The notes beneath the pieces were generated by a model. It ran no database searches and was not told the origin of the DNA. It saw only the letters and a list, made by a program, of their open reading frames with translations. 64,000 bases of DNA from assembly GCF_001552195.1 (NCBI RefSeq), contig NZ_BCQS01000017.1, positions 62,001 to 126,000 on the forward strand, written 5' to 3'. This document shows positions 35,074 to 43,373 of this stretch, piece after piece; positions within the stretch are counted from its first letter, which is position 1, and each line of letters begins with the position of its first letter. The DNA is from Actinomadura latina NBRC 106108. Its GTDB lineage: Bacteria > Actinomycetota > Actinomycetes > Streptosporangiales > Streptosporangiaceae. The translations under genes and the position numbers were made by a program.

Positions 35074-35085
35074 CGGACCGCCCGG

Positions 35086-35137
35086 CCCGCCCGTGCCGCA
35101 CGCCTTTTCGGACGTGCGGCCGGGCGGGTTTCGTCTT
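35086..35137 (+). terminator. Terminator of the dut-DUF3710 operon
   Basis: CCCGCCCGTGCCGCACG pairs with CGTGCGGCCGGGCGGG (one bulge) and is followed by TTTCGTCTT, a T-rich tail that is unusual for this genome. Confidence 0.8.
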
Positions 35138-35192
35138 CCGGCGCCCCGCCCGGCCCCTTGCCTTGACCGCCCTGCGGGTGGTCAATCGGGAC

Positions 35193-35273
35193 ATGTCGAA
35201 GAAGACGCGCAAACGCCGTGCCCGGAAGCGCAGCAAGCACAACAAGGGCAAGCGCCCCAACGCCCGCCGCTAG
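35193..35273 (+). CDS. Tiny basic protein, probable ribosomal protein bL37
   Basis: A 26-residue protein, starting MSKKTRKRRARKRSKHNKGK and ending RPNARR, with 17 Lys/Arg. Size, charge and the HNKGKRPN-type end recall bL37, the short 50S protein found in mycobacterial ribosomes and other actinobacteria (there ending in NHGKRPN). The gene lies after the DUF3710 terminator, so it has its own promoter; TTGACC at 35163-35168 is a possible -35. The stop TAG overlaps that of the convergent deacetylase gene. Assignment rests on my recall of the family and on composition. Confidence 0.6.
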   Translation: MSKKTRKRRARKRSKHNKGKRPNARR

Positions 35274-35971
35274 CTGTCGATCATCTCGAACGTCATCGCG
35301 TGCCGGACGCCGACGGCCTGCCCGGCCGGCTCCGCCATGCCGGTGAGGAACTCCGCCGCGTCGAAGTCCGCCCCGAGGTTCGTGAAGTAGGCGCGGTGGG
35401 CGCGCAGGGAGGCGATCCCGGCCTGCAGGTGGCCGGTGACGTCCACGTAGTGCGCGGCCTGCGGTGATCCGCCGAACAGCGCGAACCGGACGCCTTGCCA
35501 CGGTTCGAGGTCGAGGTCGCGGAACACCCACCGGTTGGCGGCGTCCCTGATCGCGTCCGCGACGGCCAGCCCGAGCACCCGGTGGTCGGCCATGTTGAAC
35601 CCGCCGCCGGGGAAGGTCTCCCGGAAGTTGACCGACAGCACCACCTCGGGGCGGTGCCACCGGATCGCGCCCGCGAGCGCGCGCCGCAGCGGCAGCCCGT
35701 ACTCCAGCATCCCGTCGGGCATGTCCAGGAACTCGACGGTGTCGACGCCGACGAGCCGTGCCGCCTCCACCTGCTCTGCGCTGCGGATCCGGCGGACGTC
35801 GTCGGGGTCCATCGCGTCGATCCCGGCCTCGCCGCGGGTGGCGAGCACCTCCGTCACCGCCTTGCCCTGCGCGGTCCACTTGGCGATCGCCGTCGAGCAC
35901 CCGTATTCCAGGTCGTCCGGGTGCGCCACGATCGCCAGGGCCCGCTCCCAGTTCTCCGGTACCGCTTCCAT
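35270..35971 (-). CDS. PIG-L/LmbE-family deacetylase
   Basis: A 233-residue zinc hydrolase that removes acetyl groups from N-acetylglucosaminyl or related substrates (the family includes MshB and Mca-like enzymes). The metal and catalytic motif AIVAHPDDLEYGC is at about 13-25, and a second metal histidine is in FNMADHRVLG (about 130). The substrate here is not known; it is not part of a mycothiol cluster. ATG 35971. No neighbours on the same strand within 100 bases. Confidence 0.88.
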   Translation of the reverse strand: MEAVPENWERALAIVAHPDDLEYGCSTAIAKWTAQGKAVTEVLATRGEAGIDAMDPDDVRRIRSAEQVEAARLVGVDTVEFLDMPDGMLEYGLPLRRALAGAIRWHRPEVVLSVNFRETFPGGGFNMADHRVLGLAVADAIRDAANRWVFRDLDLEPWQGVRFALFGGSPQAAHYVDVTGHLQAGIASLRAHRAYFTNLGADFDAAEFLTGMAEPAGQAVGVRHAMTFEMIDS

Positions 35972-36080
35972 GTCTTCATCCTGGCCGATGGCCGGCCGGT
36001 ACGGAGGCTCACCGCCACGGCCGTATCGGGCGCAACGGCATGCACGCGGCGCTGCGGCGGCGTGACATGCCCAGGTAGGG

Positions 36081-37361
36081 CTACAGGTAGCGGAACCAGA
36101 GGTACGGCGTGGAGAGTGCGACCGTGACCAGGGTGACGACCAGGCCGTAGCGGGTGAAGCGCCAGAAGCTGATGGGGGTGCCGTTGCGGGCGGCGATGCC
36201 GAGCACGACGACGTTGGCGCTGGCGCCGATGGCGGTGGCGTTGCCGCCGAGGTCGGCGCCGAGGGCGAGCGCCCACCACAGGACGTGCCCCTGGCCGCCC
36301 GGGTGCTGCTGGACGAGGTCGGCGACGATCGGGCTCATCGTCGCGACATAGGGGATGTTGTCCACGATCGCCGACAGCACGGCGGACGCCCACAGCAGCA
36401 GCATCGTGGCGCCGCCGAGGCGGCCCTCGGTGGCGTCGGCGGCGGCCTTGGAGATGTCGCCGATGACGCCGGTCTCGACGAGCCCGCCGACCATCACGAA
36501 CAGGCCGGCGAAGAACACCAGCGTGGGCCATTCGACCTCGCTGAGCGCCTCCTCGGTGGTCACCTTGGTCGCGGCGACCAGCAGCCCGGCGCCGAGCAGC
36601 GCGACCACGGACGGCTCGTAGTGCAGGACGGGGTGCAGCACGAACGCCGCGATGACGACGGCGAGGACGCCGAGGCCCTGCGCGAGCAGCCGCCGGTCGG
36701 TGATGGCCTCCCGTTCCTCCAGCTCCATGACCTCGGCGGCGAGGTCGGGGTCGTAGCGGAACGCCGAGCGGAACAGCCAGCGGCAGAGCAGGCAGAACAC
36801 GACGATCAGCACCACGATCAGCGGGGCCAGGTTGACGAGGAAGTCGTTGAACGACAGCCCGCCCCGGCTGGCGATGATGATGTTGGGCGGGTCGCCGACG
36901 AGGGTCGCGGTTCCGCCGATGTTGGACGCCATCACCTCGGCGATCAGGTACGGCTCGGGCGCCAGCGCGAGCCGCTCGCAGACGAGGAACGTGACGGGCA
37001 CGATCAGCAGGACGGTGGTGACGTTGTCCAGCAGTGCGGACGCCACCGCCGTCAGCACGATCAGCATCACCATGAGGCGGTAGGGACGTCCCCGCGCGCG
37101 CTTGGCGGCCCAGATCGCCACGTACTCGAACACGCCGGTACGGCGCAGCACCGAGACGATGACCATCATCCCGAGCAGCAGGAAGATGACGTTCCAGTCG
37201 ATGCCGGAGTCGGCGGAGAAGAAGGCGCCCTCGGAGTCGGTGATGTGCAGCAGCAGCATCAGGCCGGCGCCGCCGAGCGCCACCGCCGTCCGGTGCACCT
37301 TCTCCGACGCGATCATCACGTACGCGATGACGAAGATGACGATCGCGACGGTGGCCTGCAC
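36081..37361 (-). CDS. ArsB/NhaD-type ion transporter
   Basis: A 426-residue membrane protein of the ion transporter superfamily with about 11-12 helices. Two pseudo-symmetric motifs are visible: [18 protein letters not shown] with [21 protein letters not shown] in the first half, and [14 protein letters not shown] with [24 protein letters not shown] in the second. These fit ArsB/NhaD/P-protein transporters, which move arsenite, Na+/H+ or dicarboxylates; the ion is not decided by sequence. GTG start with a perfect AGGAGG, immediately 3' to a 10-bp stem-loop. Confidence 0.88.
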   Translation of the reverse strand: MQATVAIVIFVIAYVMIASEKVHRTAVALGGAGLMLLLHITDSEGAFFSADSGIDWNVIFLLLGMMVIVSVLRRTGVFEYVAIWAAKRARGRPYRLMVMLIVLTAVASALLDNVTTVLLIVPVTFLVCERLALAPEPYLIAEVMASNIGGTATLVGDPPNIIIASRGGLSFNDFLVNLAPLIVVLIVVFCLLCRWLFRSAFRYDPDLAAEVMELEEREAITDRRLLAQGLGVLAVVIAAFVLHPVLHYEPSVVALLGAGLLVAATKVTTEEALSEVEWPTLVFFAGLFVMVGGLVETGVIGDISKAAADATEGRLGGATMLLLWASAVLSAIVDNIPYVATMSPIVADLVQQHPGGQGHVLWWALALGADLGGNATAIGASANVVVLGIAARNGTPISFWRFTRYGLVVTLVTVALSTPYLWFRYL

Positions 37362-37369
37362 GGAACCTC

Positions 37370-37405
37370 CTGGTCGGCATGCGGATGACGGGACCTGCCG
37401 ACCAG
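37370..37405 (-). promoter_or_regulatory. 5'-leader hairpin abutting the ribosome site of the ArsB/NhaD gene
   Basis: On the minus strand CTGGTCGGCA and TGCCGACCAG form a perfect 10-bp stem with a 16-base loop; AGGAGG overlaps its last base pairs (ACCAGGAGG). Such placement could gate ribosome access. It does not match a riboswitch class I know. Confidence 0.55.
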
Positions 37406-37588
37406 ACTTCCCGGCGCACCGGGGGCGACTCTAGTCCGCTCCAGGGTCCTGGCGAAGCGCGGCCCCCGGCGATGGTGGGGTTTTGCCTACCCCGACCGGC
37501 GTGCTGGACCCATCCTCGGCCGCGTCCGCCGTCCGTAATTTCGTTCCCGAGGCGCCCCGCGAGGGGGCGCCGGGCGGAGGTGAGGACG

Positions 37589-38080
37589 ATGTTCGGACGA
37601 GAGCGGACCGCTCCGGCGGCCCAGGCGCCCGGTGAGGCGCTCCGGCTTGAGGGCGTGCGCAAGGTCTACGGCGCCGAAGGGAACCGGGTGGCGGCCCTCG
37701 ACGGGGTGTCGCTGTCGCTGCCGGCCGGGTCGTTCACGGCGGTGATGGGCCCGTCCGGGTCGGGCAAGAGCACGCTGCTGCAGTGCGCGGCGGGCCTGGA
37801 CCGTCCGACCGGGGGCCGGGTCTTCGTGGACGGCGCCGAACTGACGGACGGCGGCGAGGCCGCGCTGACCAGGTTCCGCAGGCAGCGGATCGGTTTCATC
37901 TTCCAGCAGTTCAATCTGCTCCCCACGCTGGACGTCATGCAGAACACGGTGCTGCCGCTGAAGCTCGCGGGACGCAAGGTCGACAAGGCGCGGGCACGGG
38001 CCGTCCTGGAGCGGGTGGGCCTCGGCGACCGGCTCGACCACCTGCCGGCGGAGCTGTCCGGCGGCCAGCGGAATCGATGA
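37589..38080 (+). pseudogene. Truncated ATPase of a MacB/LolD-type ABC exporter
   Basis: The 163-residue product has Walker A GPSGSGKST, the Q-loop FIFQQFNLLPTLDVMQN and reaches the signature motif LSGGQ, but then ends two residues later (RNR, stop). Walker B, the D-loop and the H-loop are absent, so it cannot hydrolyse ATP. The natural operon junction seems kept: its TGA overlaps the next ATG (ATGA). The best explanation is an internal deletion that removed about 90 codons from the 3' part. ATG 37589 has GGAGGTGAGG, an intact ribosome site. Confidence 0.85.
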
Positions 38081-38672
38081 CGGCCGCCGCCACCGACGAC
38101 ACGGGGCTCGGCGGGAAGCGGATCGTGTTCGCGGTCCTGTTCCTCCTGCTCGCCGTGAGCGAGGCGGTCCTCACGATCACGGCGATGGACGGCAAGGGCA
38201 GCGACGCGATGGCGACGTCCGGGCAGGCCGACATCTTCGCCGCGATCGGGCTGGCGCTGCTGGCACCGGCGATCATGCGGCGGGTGACGGCCCTCGCCGC
38301 CGGACGGGTGCGCTGGCGTCCGCGGTCACGCCGGTGATCCTGTTCGTCGGGACGGCTGTCGGCACGCTGTTCCTGCAGGCCACCGAGAACGCGGCGATGG
38401 ACGCGGCCGGCCTCGCCAAGACCGCCGAGCAGAAGAGCATCGAGACGCTCAACTTCGTGGTCATCGGCATGGTGGTCCTGTTCACCGCGATCATGCTGGT
38501 CAACACGATCGTCCCGTTCGGCCTCGCCCGGCGCGGGTCCGCCGTCCCGGGCGGCGACGTCCGGATCTACCTCGCGGTCGCCGCCCTCGCCGCCGTGCTG
38601 ACCGGCGCGACGGCCTACGGGGCGGCCCGCCGCACGATCCGCGTCCCGGCCGTGGAGGCCGCCCTCCGCTGA
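38077..38672 (+). pseudogene. Collapsed FtsX-like permease of the same ABC exporter
   Basis: Two frames contain pieces of one large permease. The first (38077-38337) has VFAVLFLLLAVSEAVLTITA and AAIGLALLAPAIMRRVTALA, a middle portion of FtsX-type permeases. The second (38334-38672), shifted in frame, has LASAVTPVILFVGTAVGTLF (read from 38310), LNFVVIGMVVLFTAIMLVNT, and then the normal C-terminus DVRIYLAVAALAAVLTGATA to VEAALR. Intact relatives are about 800 residues; some 200 codons remain. At least two internal deletions and one frame change are needed. Neither fragment can make a working permease. Confidence 0.8.
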
Positions 38673-38767
38673 CGGCGGCCGCTCGCGCGCGTCCCCGGAA
38701 CCGGCCGTCCGGCTGAGGACGGGGACCCGCGCCTGCGGGCATACTGGCGCCTCCGGGGGTGGTGCCG

Positions 38768-40582
38768 ATGGACGAGCCCGGCAAGCGGCGGATCCTCATG
38801 CCGGGGGTCATCGACGAGGCGGAGCGCGCGGAGCCGCCCGGCGAGCCGGAGACCGGCCTCGTCCCCGTCCGCGACCCCGGCGACGTCGGCGATCCCGGCA
38901 CCGCCGACCGGCAGGGCCCGGAGGGCGACGAGATCGGCGGCGCCGCCCAGGCCGCCCCGCCGGGCGTCGCGCACTCCAGCGCCGTCATGGCGATCGGGAC
39001 GGTCTTCGCCCGGCTGACCGGCTTCCTGCGCACCGTCGTCATCGGCGCCGCGCTCGGCACCGCGCTGCTCGGCGACGCCTACCAGGCCGCCGAGATGATC
39101 CCCTACACCGTGTACGAGCTGCTGCTCGGCGGGCTGCTCGCCAGTGTCTTCGTCCCGTTCCTGGTGAAACGCCGGATGCGGGACGCCGACGGGGGAGCGG
39201 CGACCGAGCAGCGGCTGCTCAGCGTCGTCCTGCTCGCCCTCGCCGTGCTGACCGTGCTCGCGGTGCTGGCCGCCGACCAGCTGATCTCCCTTTACGCGGG
39301 CGGCTACTCCGGGCGGCAGCGCGAGGTCGCGGTACTGCTCACCCGGCTGCTGCTGGCCCAGATCTTCTTCATCGGCGTCAGCGGCCTCGCGAGCACGCTG
39401 CTGAACGTCCGGCAGCGGTTCGGCGCGCCGATGTGGGCGCCGGTCGTGAACAACCTCATCACGATGGGCGCCGGGCTGCTGTTCCTGTGGATCGCGGGGC
39501 GCGGGCAGACCACCGAGACCGTCACCGACGGGCAGCTCACCATCCTCGGCGTGGGGTCGGCACTCGGGACGGTCGCGCAGAGCGCCGTCCTCGCGTGGAT
39601 GCTCCGCTCCGCCGGGTTCCGCTGGCGGCCGCGCCTCGACCTGCGCGGGTCCGGCCTCCGCGAAGCCGCCCGCACCGCGACGTGGATGCTGCTCTACATC
39701 GTCGTCGCGCAGATCGGCGTCCTCGTCACCGCGAACGTGGCGACGCGCGCCGGCGACCGGGCCGCCGCCGCGGCGGGCCGCCCGGTGCCCGGCAGCGGCC
39801 TCGCCGTCTACAAGTTCGCCCTCGTCGTGTTCCAGCTCCCGTACGCGATCATCGCGGTCTCGGTCATCACGGCGCTGCTGCCCCGGATGAGCGCGCACGT
39901 CGCGGACGGGCGGCGCGACCTCGTCCGGGACGACTTCTCGCGGGGCCTGCGCCTCGCCGCCGCGCTCCTCGTCCCGCTGTGGCTCGGCATGCTGGTGTTC
40001 GCGATCCCCGGCTCGGTCACGTTCTTCGCCTACGGCAGCCTCACCCCGGACGGGGCGCGCCGCATCGGCGTGGTCCTCATGGTCTTCGCCGTGCTGGTGC
40101 TGCCGTTCACCCTCCACCAGCTGCTGATGCGCGTCTTCTACGCGCTCGGCGACACCCGCACGCCCGGCCTGATCGCGGTGCCCGCCGGGATCGCGCAGGC
40201 GGGGGCGGCGTTCGCGCTGCTCGCGTTCGTCCCGGCGCGGCAGGTCGTGATCGGCCTGCCCGCCGCGTACGGGCTGTTCTACCTCGTGGGCGCCGCCGGA
40301 GCCGGGCTCGTCCTGCGCAGGCGGCTCGGCGGCCTGGACGGGCGCCGCATCCTGCGCGCCCTCGTCCGCCTGCACCTGGCCGCCCTGCCCGCGCTGGCGT
40401 TCGCGGCGGCGGCCGTCTGGGCGTCCGGCCGCCTGCCCGGCGACCGCCTCCCGGCGCTGCTCGCCGTCGCCGTCGGCGGCCTCGGCGGCGGCGCCCTCTA
40501 CCTCGTCGCGGCCGGCCGGATGGGCGTCCCGGAGATCGGCTACTTCACCGCGATGGCGAGGGCGCGCCTCCGCCGTTCCTGA
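38768..40582 (+). CDS. murJ: Lipid II flippase MurJ/MviN
   Basis: A 604-residue membrane protein of the MOP superfamily that flips lipid II for peptidoglycan synthesis. After a 75-residue charged N-terminal extension come about 14 helices; recognisable are AIGTVFARLTGFLRTVVIGAALG, DAYQAAEMIPYTVYELLLGGLLASVFVPF (arginine/aspartate-lined cavity region), MWAPVVNNLITMGAGL and VVFQLPYAIIAVSVITALLPRMS. Unlike mycobacterial MurJ (MviN) there is no C-terminal pseudokinase. ATG 38768 is preferred; a GTG at 38759 would add three residues. It is 95 bases after the ABC pseudogene and is read in the same direction. Confidence 0.92.
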   Translation: MDEPGKRRILMPGVIDEAERAEPPGEPETGLVPVRDPGDVGDPGTADRQGPEGDEIGGAAQAAPPGVAHSSAVMAIGTVFARLTGFLRTVVIGAALGTALLGDAYQAAEMIPYTVYELLLGGLLASVFVPFLVKRRMRDADGGAATEQRLLSVVLLALAVLTVLAVLAADQLISLYAGGYSGRQREVAVLLTRLLLAQIFFIGVSGLASTLLNVRQRFGAPMWAPVVNNLITMGAGLLFLWIAGRGQTTETVTDGQLTILGVGSALGTVAQSAVLAWMLRSAGFRWRPRLDLRGSGLREAARTATWMLLYIVVAQIGVLVTANVATRAGDRAAAAAGRPVPGSGLAVYKFALVVFQLPYAIIAVSVITALLPRMSAHVADGRRDLVRDDFSRGLRLAAALLVPLWLGMLVFAIPGSVTFFAYGSLTPDGARRIGVVLMVFAVLVLPFTLHQLLMRVFYALGDTRTPGLIAVPAGIAQAGAAFALLAFVPARQVVIGLPAAYGLFYLVGAAGAGLVLRRRLGGLDGRRILRALVRLHLAALPALAFAAAAVWASGRLPGDRLPALLAVAVGGLGGGALYLVAAGRMGVPEIGYFTAMARARLRRS

Positions 40583-40629
40583 CCGGCCGAGGGGGTCGAT
40601 TCGGGTGGGGATGTCATACGCTTCGAGGT

Positions 40630-41052
40630 ATGGACGAGGTTTCGGCCCGCACGTCGCCCCGGACGGGATCGGAGGCCCGCGAGCACGGCAGGCGCGGCCT
40701 GCGGCGCTTCCTGCGGCGCATGACGGCCGGCAACGCCGAGCTCGAGGCCGAGGAACTGCAGAAGACCACCGGTGACGAGGGTGCGACGCCGATCTGCGAC
40801 TGCACCGCGCGCGAGCGCCACTGCGTGGCGGGTACGCTACGTACCGTGACCCTGCGGCCGCGGGGCGGCGCGCCCGCGCTGGAGGCCGAGCTCTACGACG
40901 GCACCGACGTGGTCAGCCTGGTCTGGCTCGGCCGCCGGAAGATCGCCGGCATCGACCCCGGGCGCCGGCTGCGCGCCGAGGGGCTGGTCAGCGTGCAGGA
41001 CGGGCGAAAGGTCATGTTCAATCCCCGATACGAGCTGCGCGGCGGCTCGTGA
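40630..41052 (+). CDS. OB-fold nucleic-acid-binding protein
   Basis: A 140-residue protein: a basic helical N-terminus (GRRGLRRFLRRMTAG), a linker with CDCTARERHC (three cysteines) and a C-terminal OB-fold (VAGTLRTVTLRPRGG, LEAELYDGTDVVSLVWLGRRKIAGIDPGRRLRAEG, closing MFNPRYEL). The family stands next to DUF3159 and TrkA genes in actinobacteria and is annotated as OB-fold tRNA/helicase-type, without known function. A TACGCT box at 40617-40622 lies seven bases before the ATG and no ribosome site is visible, so the mRNA is probably leaderless. Confidence 0.85.
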   Translation: MDEVSARTSPRTGSEAREHGRRGLRRFLRRMTAGNAELEAEELQKTTGDEGATPICDCTARERHCVAGTLRTVTLRPRGGAPALEAELYDGTDVVSLVWLGRRKIAGIDPGRRLRAEGLVSVQDGRKVMFNPRYELRGGS

Positions 41053-41060
41053 AGCGTGGT

Positions 41061-41116
41061 GGCGGCGTGAACGAGACGACGGCGAGCGGGATGGCGGCGT
41101 GAGCGAGACGACAGCG
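41061..41116 (+). repeat. 24-bp imperfect direct repeat duplicating the DUF3159 start
   Basis: GGCGGCGTGAACGAGACGAC... at 41061-41084 recurs as GGCGGCGTGAGCGAGACGAC... at 41093-41116 (two mismatches). The first copy opens an 11-residue frame, MNETTASGMAA, whose TGA overlaps the GTG of the real gene. It could act as a leader peptide coupling translation. Confidence 0.6.
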
Positions 41117-41776
41117 GGTACCGGGCGGGAGACCGCCGCGCACGACACCGTCGAGGCGGCCGTCCGCGCCCAGCTCACCAAGGCGCTCGGCGGCGTCCGC
41201 GGCATGCTGGAGGCCGCCGTCCCCACGATCGCCTTCACCGGTACCTACGTCGCGATCGACGACGTCAAGCTCGCCGTCGCGGCCGGGATCGGCGCGGCGG
41301 TGGTGCTGCTGGCCGTCCGGATCGTGCACCGCTCCAACCCGCAGTTCGTGCTGAACAGCCTCGTCGGCATCGCGATCGCCGCGTTCTTCGCGCTGCGCTC
41401 CGGCAAGGCCGAGAACGCCTTCCTGCCCGGCATCATGCTCAACGCCGGCTACGGCGCCGCGATGATCTTCTCGATCGTGGTGCGCTGGCCGGTCGTCGGC
41501 TTCATCATCGGCTCGGTCACCGGCGACCCGACCGCGTGGCGCGCCGACCGCGGCATCGTGAAGCTGTGCTCACGGCTCACCTGGCTGCTGGTGCTGCCCT
41601 GCGTGGTGCGCGTCGCCGTGCAGTACCCGATCTACCTCGCGGACGGCGACCAGAGCGGCCTGCTCGGCACCGCCAAGATCGTGATGGGCTGGCCGCTGCA
41701 GGTCGCCGCGCTGGCCGCGATGGTGTGGCTGCTCGCCCGCGGCCGCACCCCCATCCAGCGCGAGGAACCCGCCTGA
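41099..41776 (+). CDS. DUF3159 membrane protein
   Basis: A 225-residue protein with about five or six membrane helices, typical of actinobacterial DUF3159: LGGVRGMLEAAVPTIAFTGTY at the N-terminus, NPQFVLNSLVGIAIAAFFAL, and the conserved loop SVTGDPTAWRADRGIVKLCSRLTWLL. Function unknown. GTG 41099 overlaps the TGA of the 11-residue leader frame. It follows the OB-fold gene by 46 bases and is likely in the same operon. Confidence 0.9.
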   Translation: MSETTAGTGRETAAHDTVEAAVRAQLTKALGGVRGMLEAAVPTIAFTGTYVAIDDVKLAVAAGIGAAVVLLAVRIVHRSNPQFVLNSLVGIAIAAFFALRSGKAENAFLPGIMLNAGYGAAMIFSIVVRWPVVGFIIGSVTGDPTAWRADRGIVKLCSRLTWLLVLPCVVRVAVQYPIYLADGDQSGLLGTAKIVMGWPLQVAALAAMVWLLARGRTPIQREEPA

Positions 41777-41798
41777 CCGGCGGGTCCCCCCGGCTCGC

Positions 41799-41842
41799 CG
41801 CCCGCCGTCAGCTCATCGCCCGCCGTCAGCTCATCGCCCGCC
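41799..41842. repeat. 18-bp tandem repeat at the end of the TrkA-type gene
   Basis: CGCCCGCCGTCAGCTCAT occurs twice head to tail (41799-41816, 41817-41834), followed by a partial third unit CGCCCGCC. It duplicates the stop-codon region of the leftward gene, so TGA is present twice. Confidence 0.7.
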
Positions 41843-42490
41843 GAGCAGCGCGGCGAGCTCGTCCTCCACGTCCTGGCTGGCCACGAACATCAACTCGTCG
41901 CCCGGTTCGAGGGTGTCGTCGGACGAGGGCACCAGCACCCGCCCCTCCCGCAGGATCGCCACGAGGGCGGTGTCGCGCGGCCAGTCCACCGACCCGACCC
42001 GCTGCCCGCCGAGCGGCGCGTCCTCGGGCAGCGTCAGCTCCACCAGGTTCGCCTCGCCCTGCCGGAACGTCATCAGCCGGACGAGGTCGCCGACGCTGAC
42101 CGCCTCCTCCACCAGCGCGGACAGCAGCCGCGGCGTGGACACGGCCACGTCCACGCCCCACGACTCGTTGAACAGCCACTCGTTGTTCGGGTGGTTGATC
42201 CGCGCCACGACGCGCGGCACCCCGTACTCGGTCTTGGCCAGCAGCGACACCACCAGGTTGACCTTGTCGTCACCGGACGAGGCGACCACGACCTGGCAGC
42301 GCTCCAGCGCCGCGTCGTCCAGCGCGGAGATCTCGCACGCGTCCGCGAGCAGCCATTCGGCGCGCGGCACCATCTCGACCTTGATGGCCTTCGGGCTCTT
42401 GTCGATCAGGAGCACCTCGTGCCCGTTCTCCAGCAGCTCCTGGGCGATGGAGCGGCCCACCGCGCCGGCCCCCGCGATCGCGACCCGCAT
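41831..42490 (-). CDS. TrkA/RCK potassium-channel regulatory protein (CeoC-like)
   Basis: A 219-residue cytosolic protein with an N-terminal Rossmann RCK_N domain (VAIAGAGAVGRSIAQELLENGHEVLLIDKSP, nucleotide-binding GxGxxG) and a C-terminal RCK_C domain (about 140-215, VELTLPEDAPLGGQRVGSVDWP). It should bind NAD(H) or ATP and gate a potassium transporter. The start ATG overlaps the stop of the other TrkA gene by one base (TGATG), so the two form a coupled pair. No TrkH/KtrB pore gene is adjacent; a KimA-like transporter is divergent. Confidence 0.92.
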   Translation of the reverse strand: MRVAIAGAGAVGRSIAQELLENGHEVLLIDKSPKAIKVEMVPRAEWLLADACEISALDDAALERCQVVVASSGDDKVNLVVSLLAKTEYGVPRVVARINHPNNEWLFNESWGVDVAVSTPRLLSALVEEAVSVGDLVRLMTFRQGEANLVELTLPEDAPLGGQRVGSVDWPRDTALVAILREGRVLVPSSDDTLEPGDELMFVASQDVEDELAALLGGR

Positions 42491-43155
42491 CAGGCGTCCT
42501 CCCCGTTCCGTGCCGCGACGGCGGCGTTGACGCGCTCCAGGTCGTCGGCGCTCGCCATGACGTGCACGATGTCGCCGTCCTGGATCACCGAGTCCCGCTC
42601 GGGGACGAGGGCCTCGCCCATCCGCGACAGGAACGCGACGCGGGTGCTCGCGTGCTCCTCCAGCGCGCCGACCTTCTCGCCGACCCACAGGTGCCCGGCG
42701 TCCAGTTCGGCGAGGACGACCGCGCCGGTCGGGTCGCGCCACAGCGGCTCCGCGCCCTCCGGCAGCAGCCGGCGCAGGATCTGGTCGGCCGTCCACCGGA
42801 CGGTCGCGACCGTGGGGATGCCGAGCCGCTGGTAGACCTCCGCGCGGCGCGGGTCGTAGATCCGGGCGACAACGTTGTCGACGCCGAACGTCTCGCGCGC
42901 CACCCGGGCGGAGATGATGTTGGAGTTGTCGCCGCTGCTGACCGCCACGAACGCCGACGCGCGCTCGATGCCCGCCTCGGCGATCACCTCGCGGTCGAAC
43001 CCGAACCCGGTGATGCGGCGGCCCCGGAACCCGCTGCGCAGCCGGCGGAACGCCTCCGGGCTCTGGTCGATGATGGCCACCGAATGGCCCTTGTCCTCCA
43101 GGATGTGGGCGAGCGTCGAGCCGACCCGCCCGCATCCCATGATCACGATATGCAC
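42490..43155 (-). CDS. TrkA/RCK potassium-transport regulatory protein (CeoB-like)
   Basis: A 221-residue RCK protein, first of the pair. MHIVIMGCGRVGSTLAHILEDKGHSVAIID is the nucleotide-binding RCK_N start; NSNIISARVARETFGVDNVVARIYDPRRAEVY is the typical second half; the RCK_C domain closes with DIVHVMASADDLERV. GTG 43155 has AGAGGGA upstream. The two-gene TrkA pair is standard in actinobacteria (CeoB/CeoC in mycobacteria) and usually stands beside an APC-family potassium transporter, as here. Confidence 0.92.
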   Translation of the reverse strand: MHIVIMGCGRVGSTLAHILEDKGHSVAIIDQSPEAFRRLRSGFRGRRITGFGFDREVIAEAGIERASAFVAVSSGDNSNIISARVARETFGVDNVVARIYDPRRAEVYQRLGIPTVATVRWTADQILRRLLPEGAEPLWRDPTGAVVLAELDAGHLWVGEKVGALEEHASTRVAFLSRMGEALVPERDSVIQDGDIVHVMASADDLERVNAAVAARNGEDA

Positions 43156-43373
43156 GGCCGTTCCCTCTTCCGTCAGGGGACGCTCCCCCTGTACCCCCGC
43201 GCCGGTGCACGGCATCCGTCGCTGCGCCGCCGACGCCGTGCCGCACCCGAGGCCCGTTCTCCGTCAATGATCCTGCCGGGCTGCAAACCTACACATCCCC
43301 CCAGGCGAGTACTACCCGGCCGGACGGCGGGGCCCGGAAACACCGTCCCCGCCGACGGTTAGGCTCTCTATCC

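Noticed and set aside
41799-41842. Mobile-element direct repeats
   Set aside because: The 18-bp units are adjacent and merely duplicate a stop-codon region; no transposase or inverted ends nearby.
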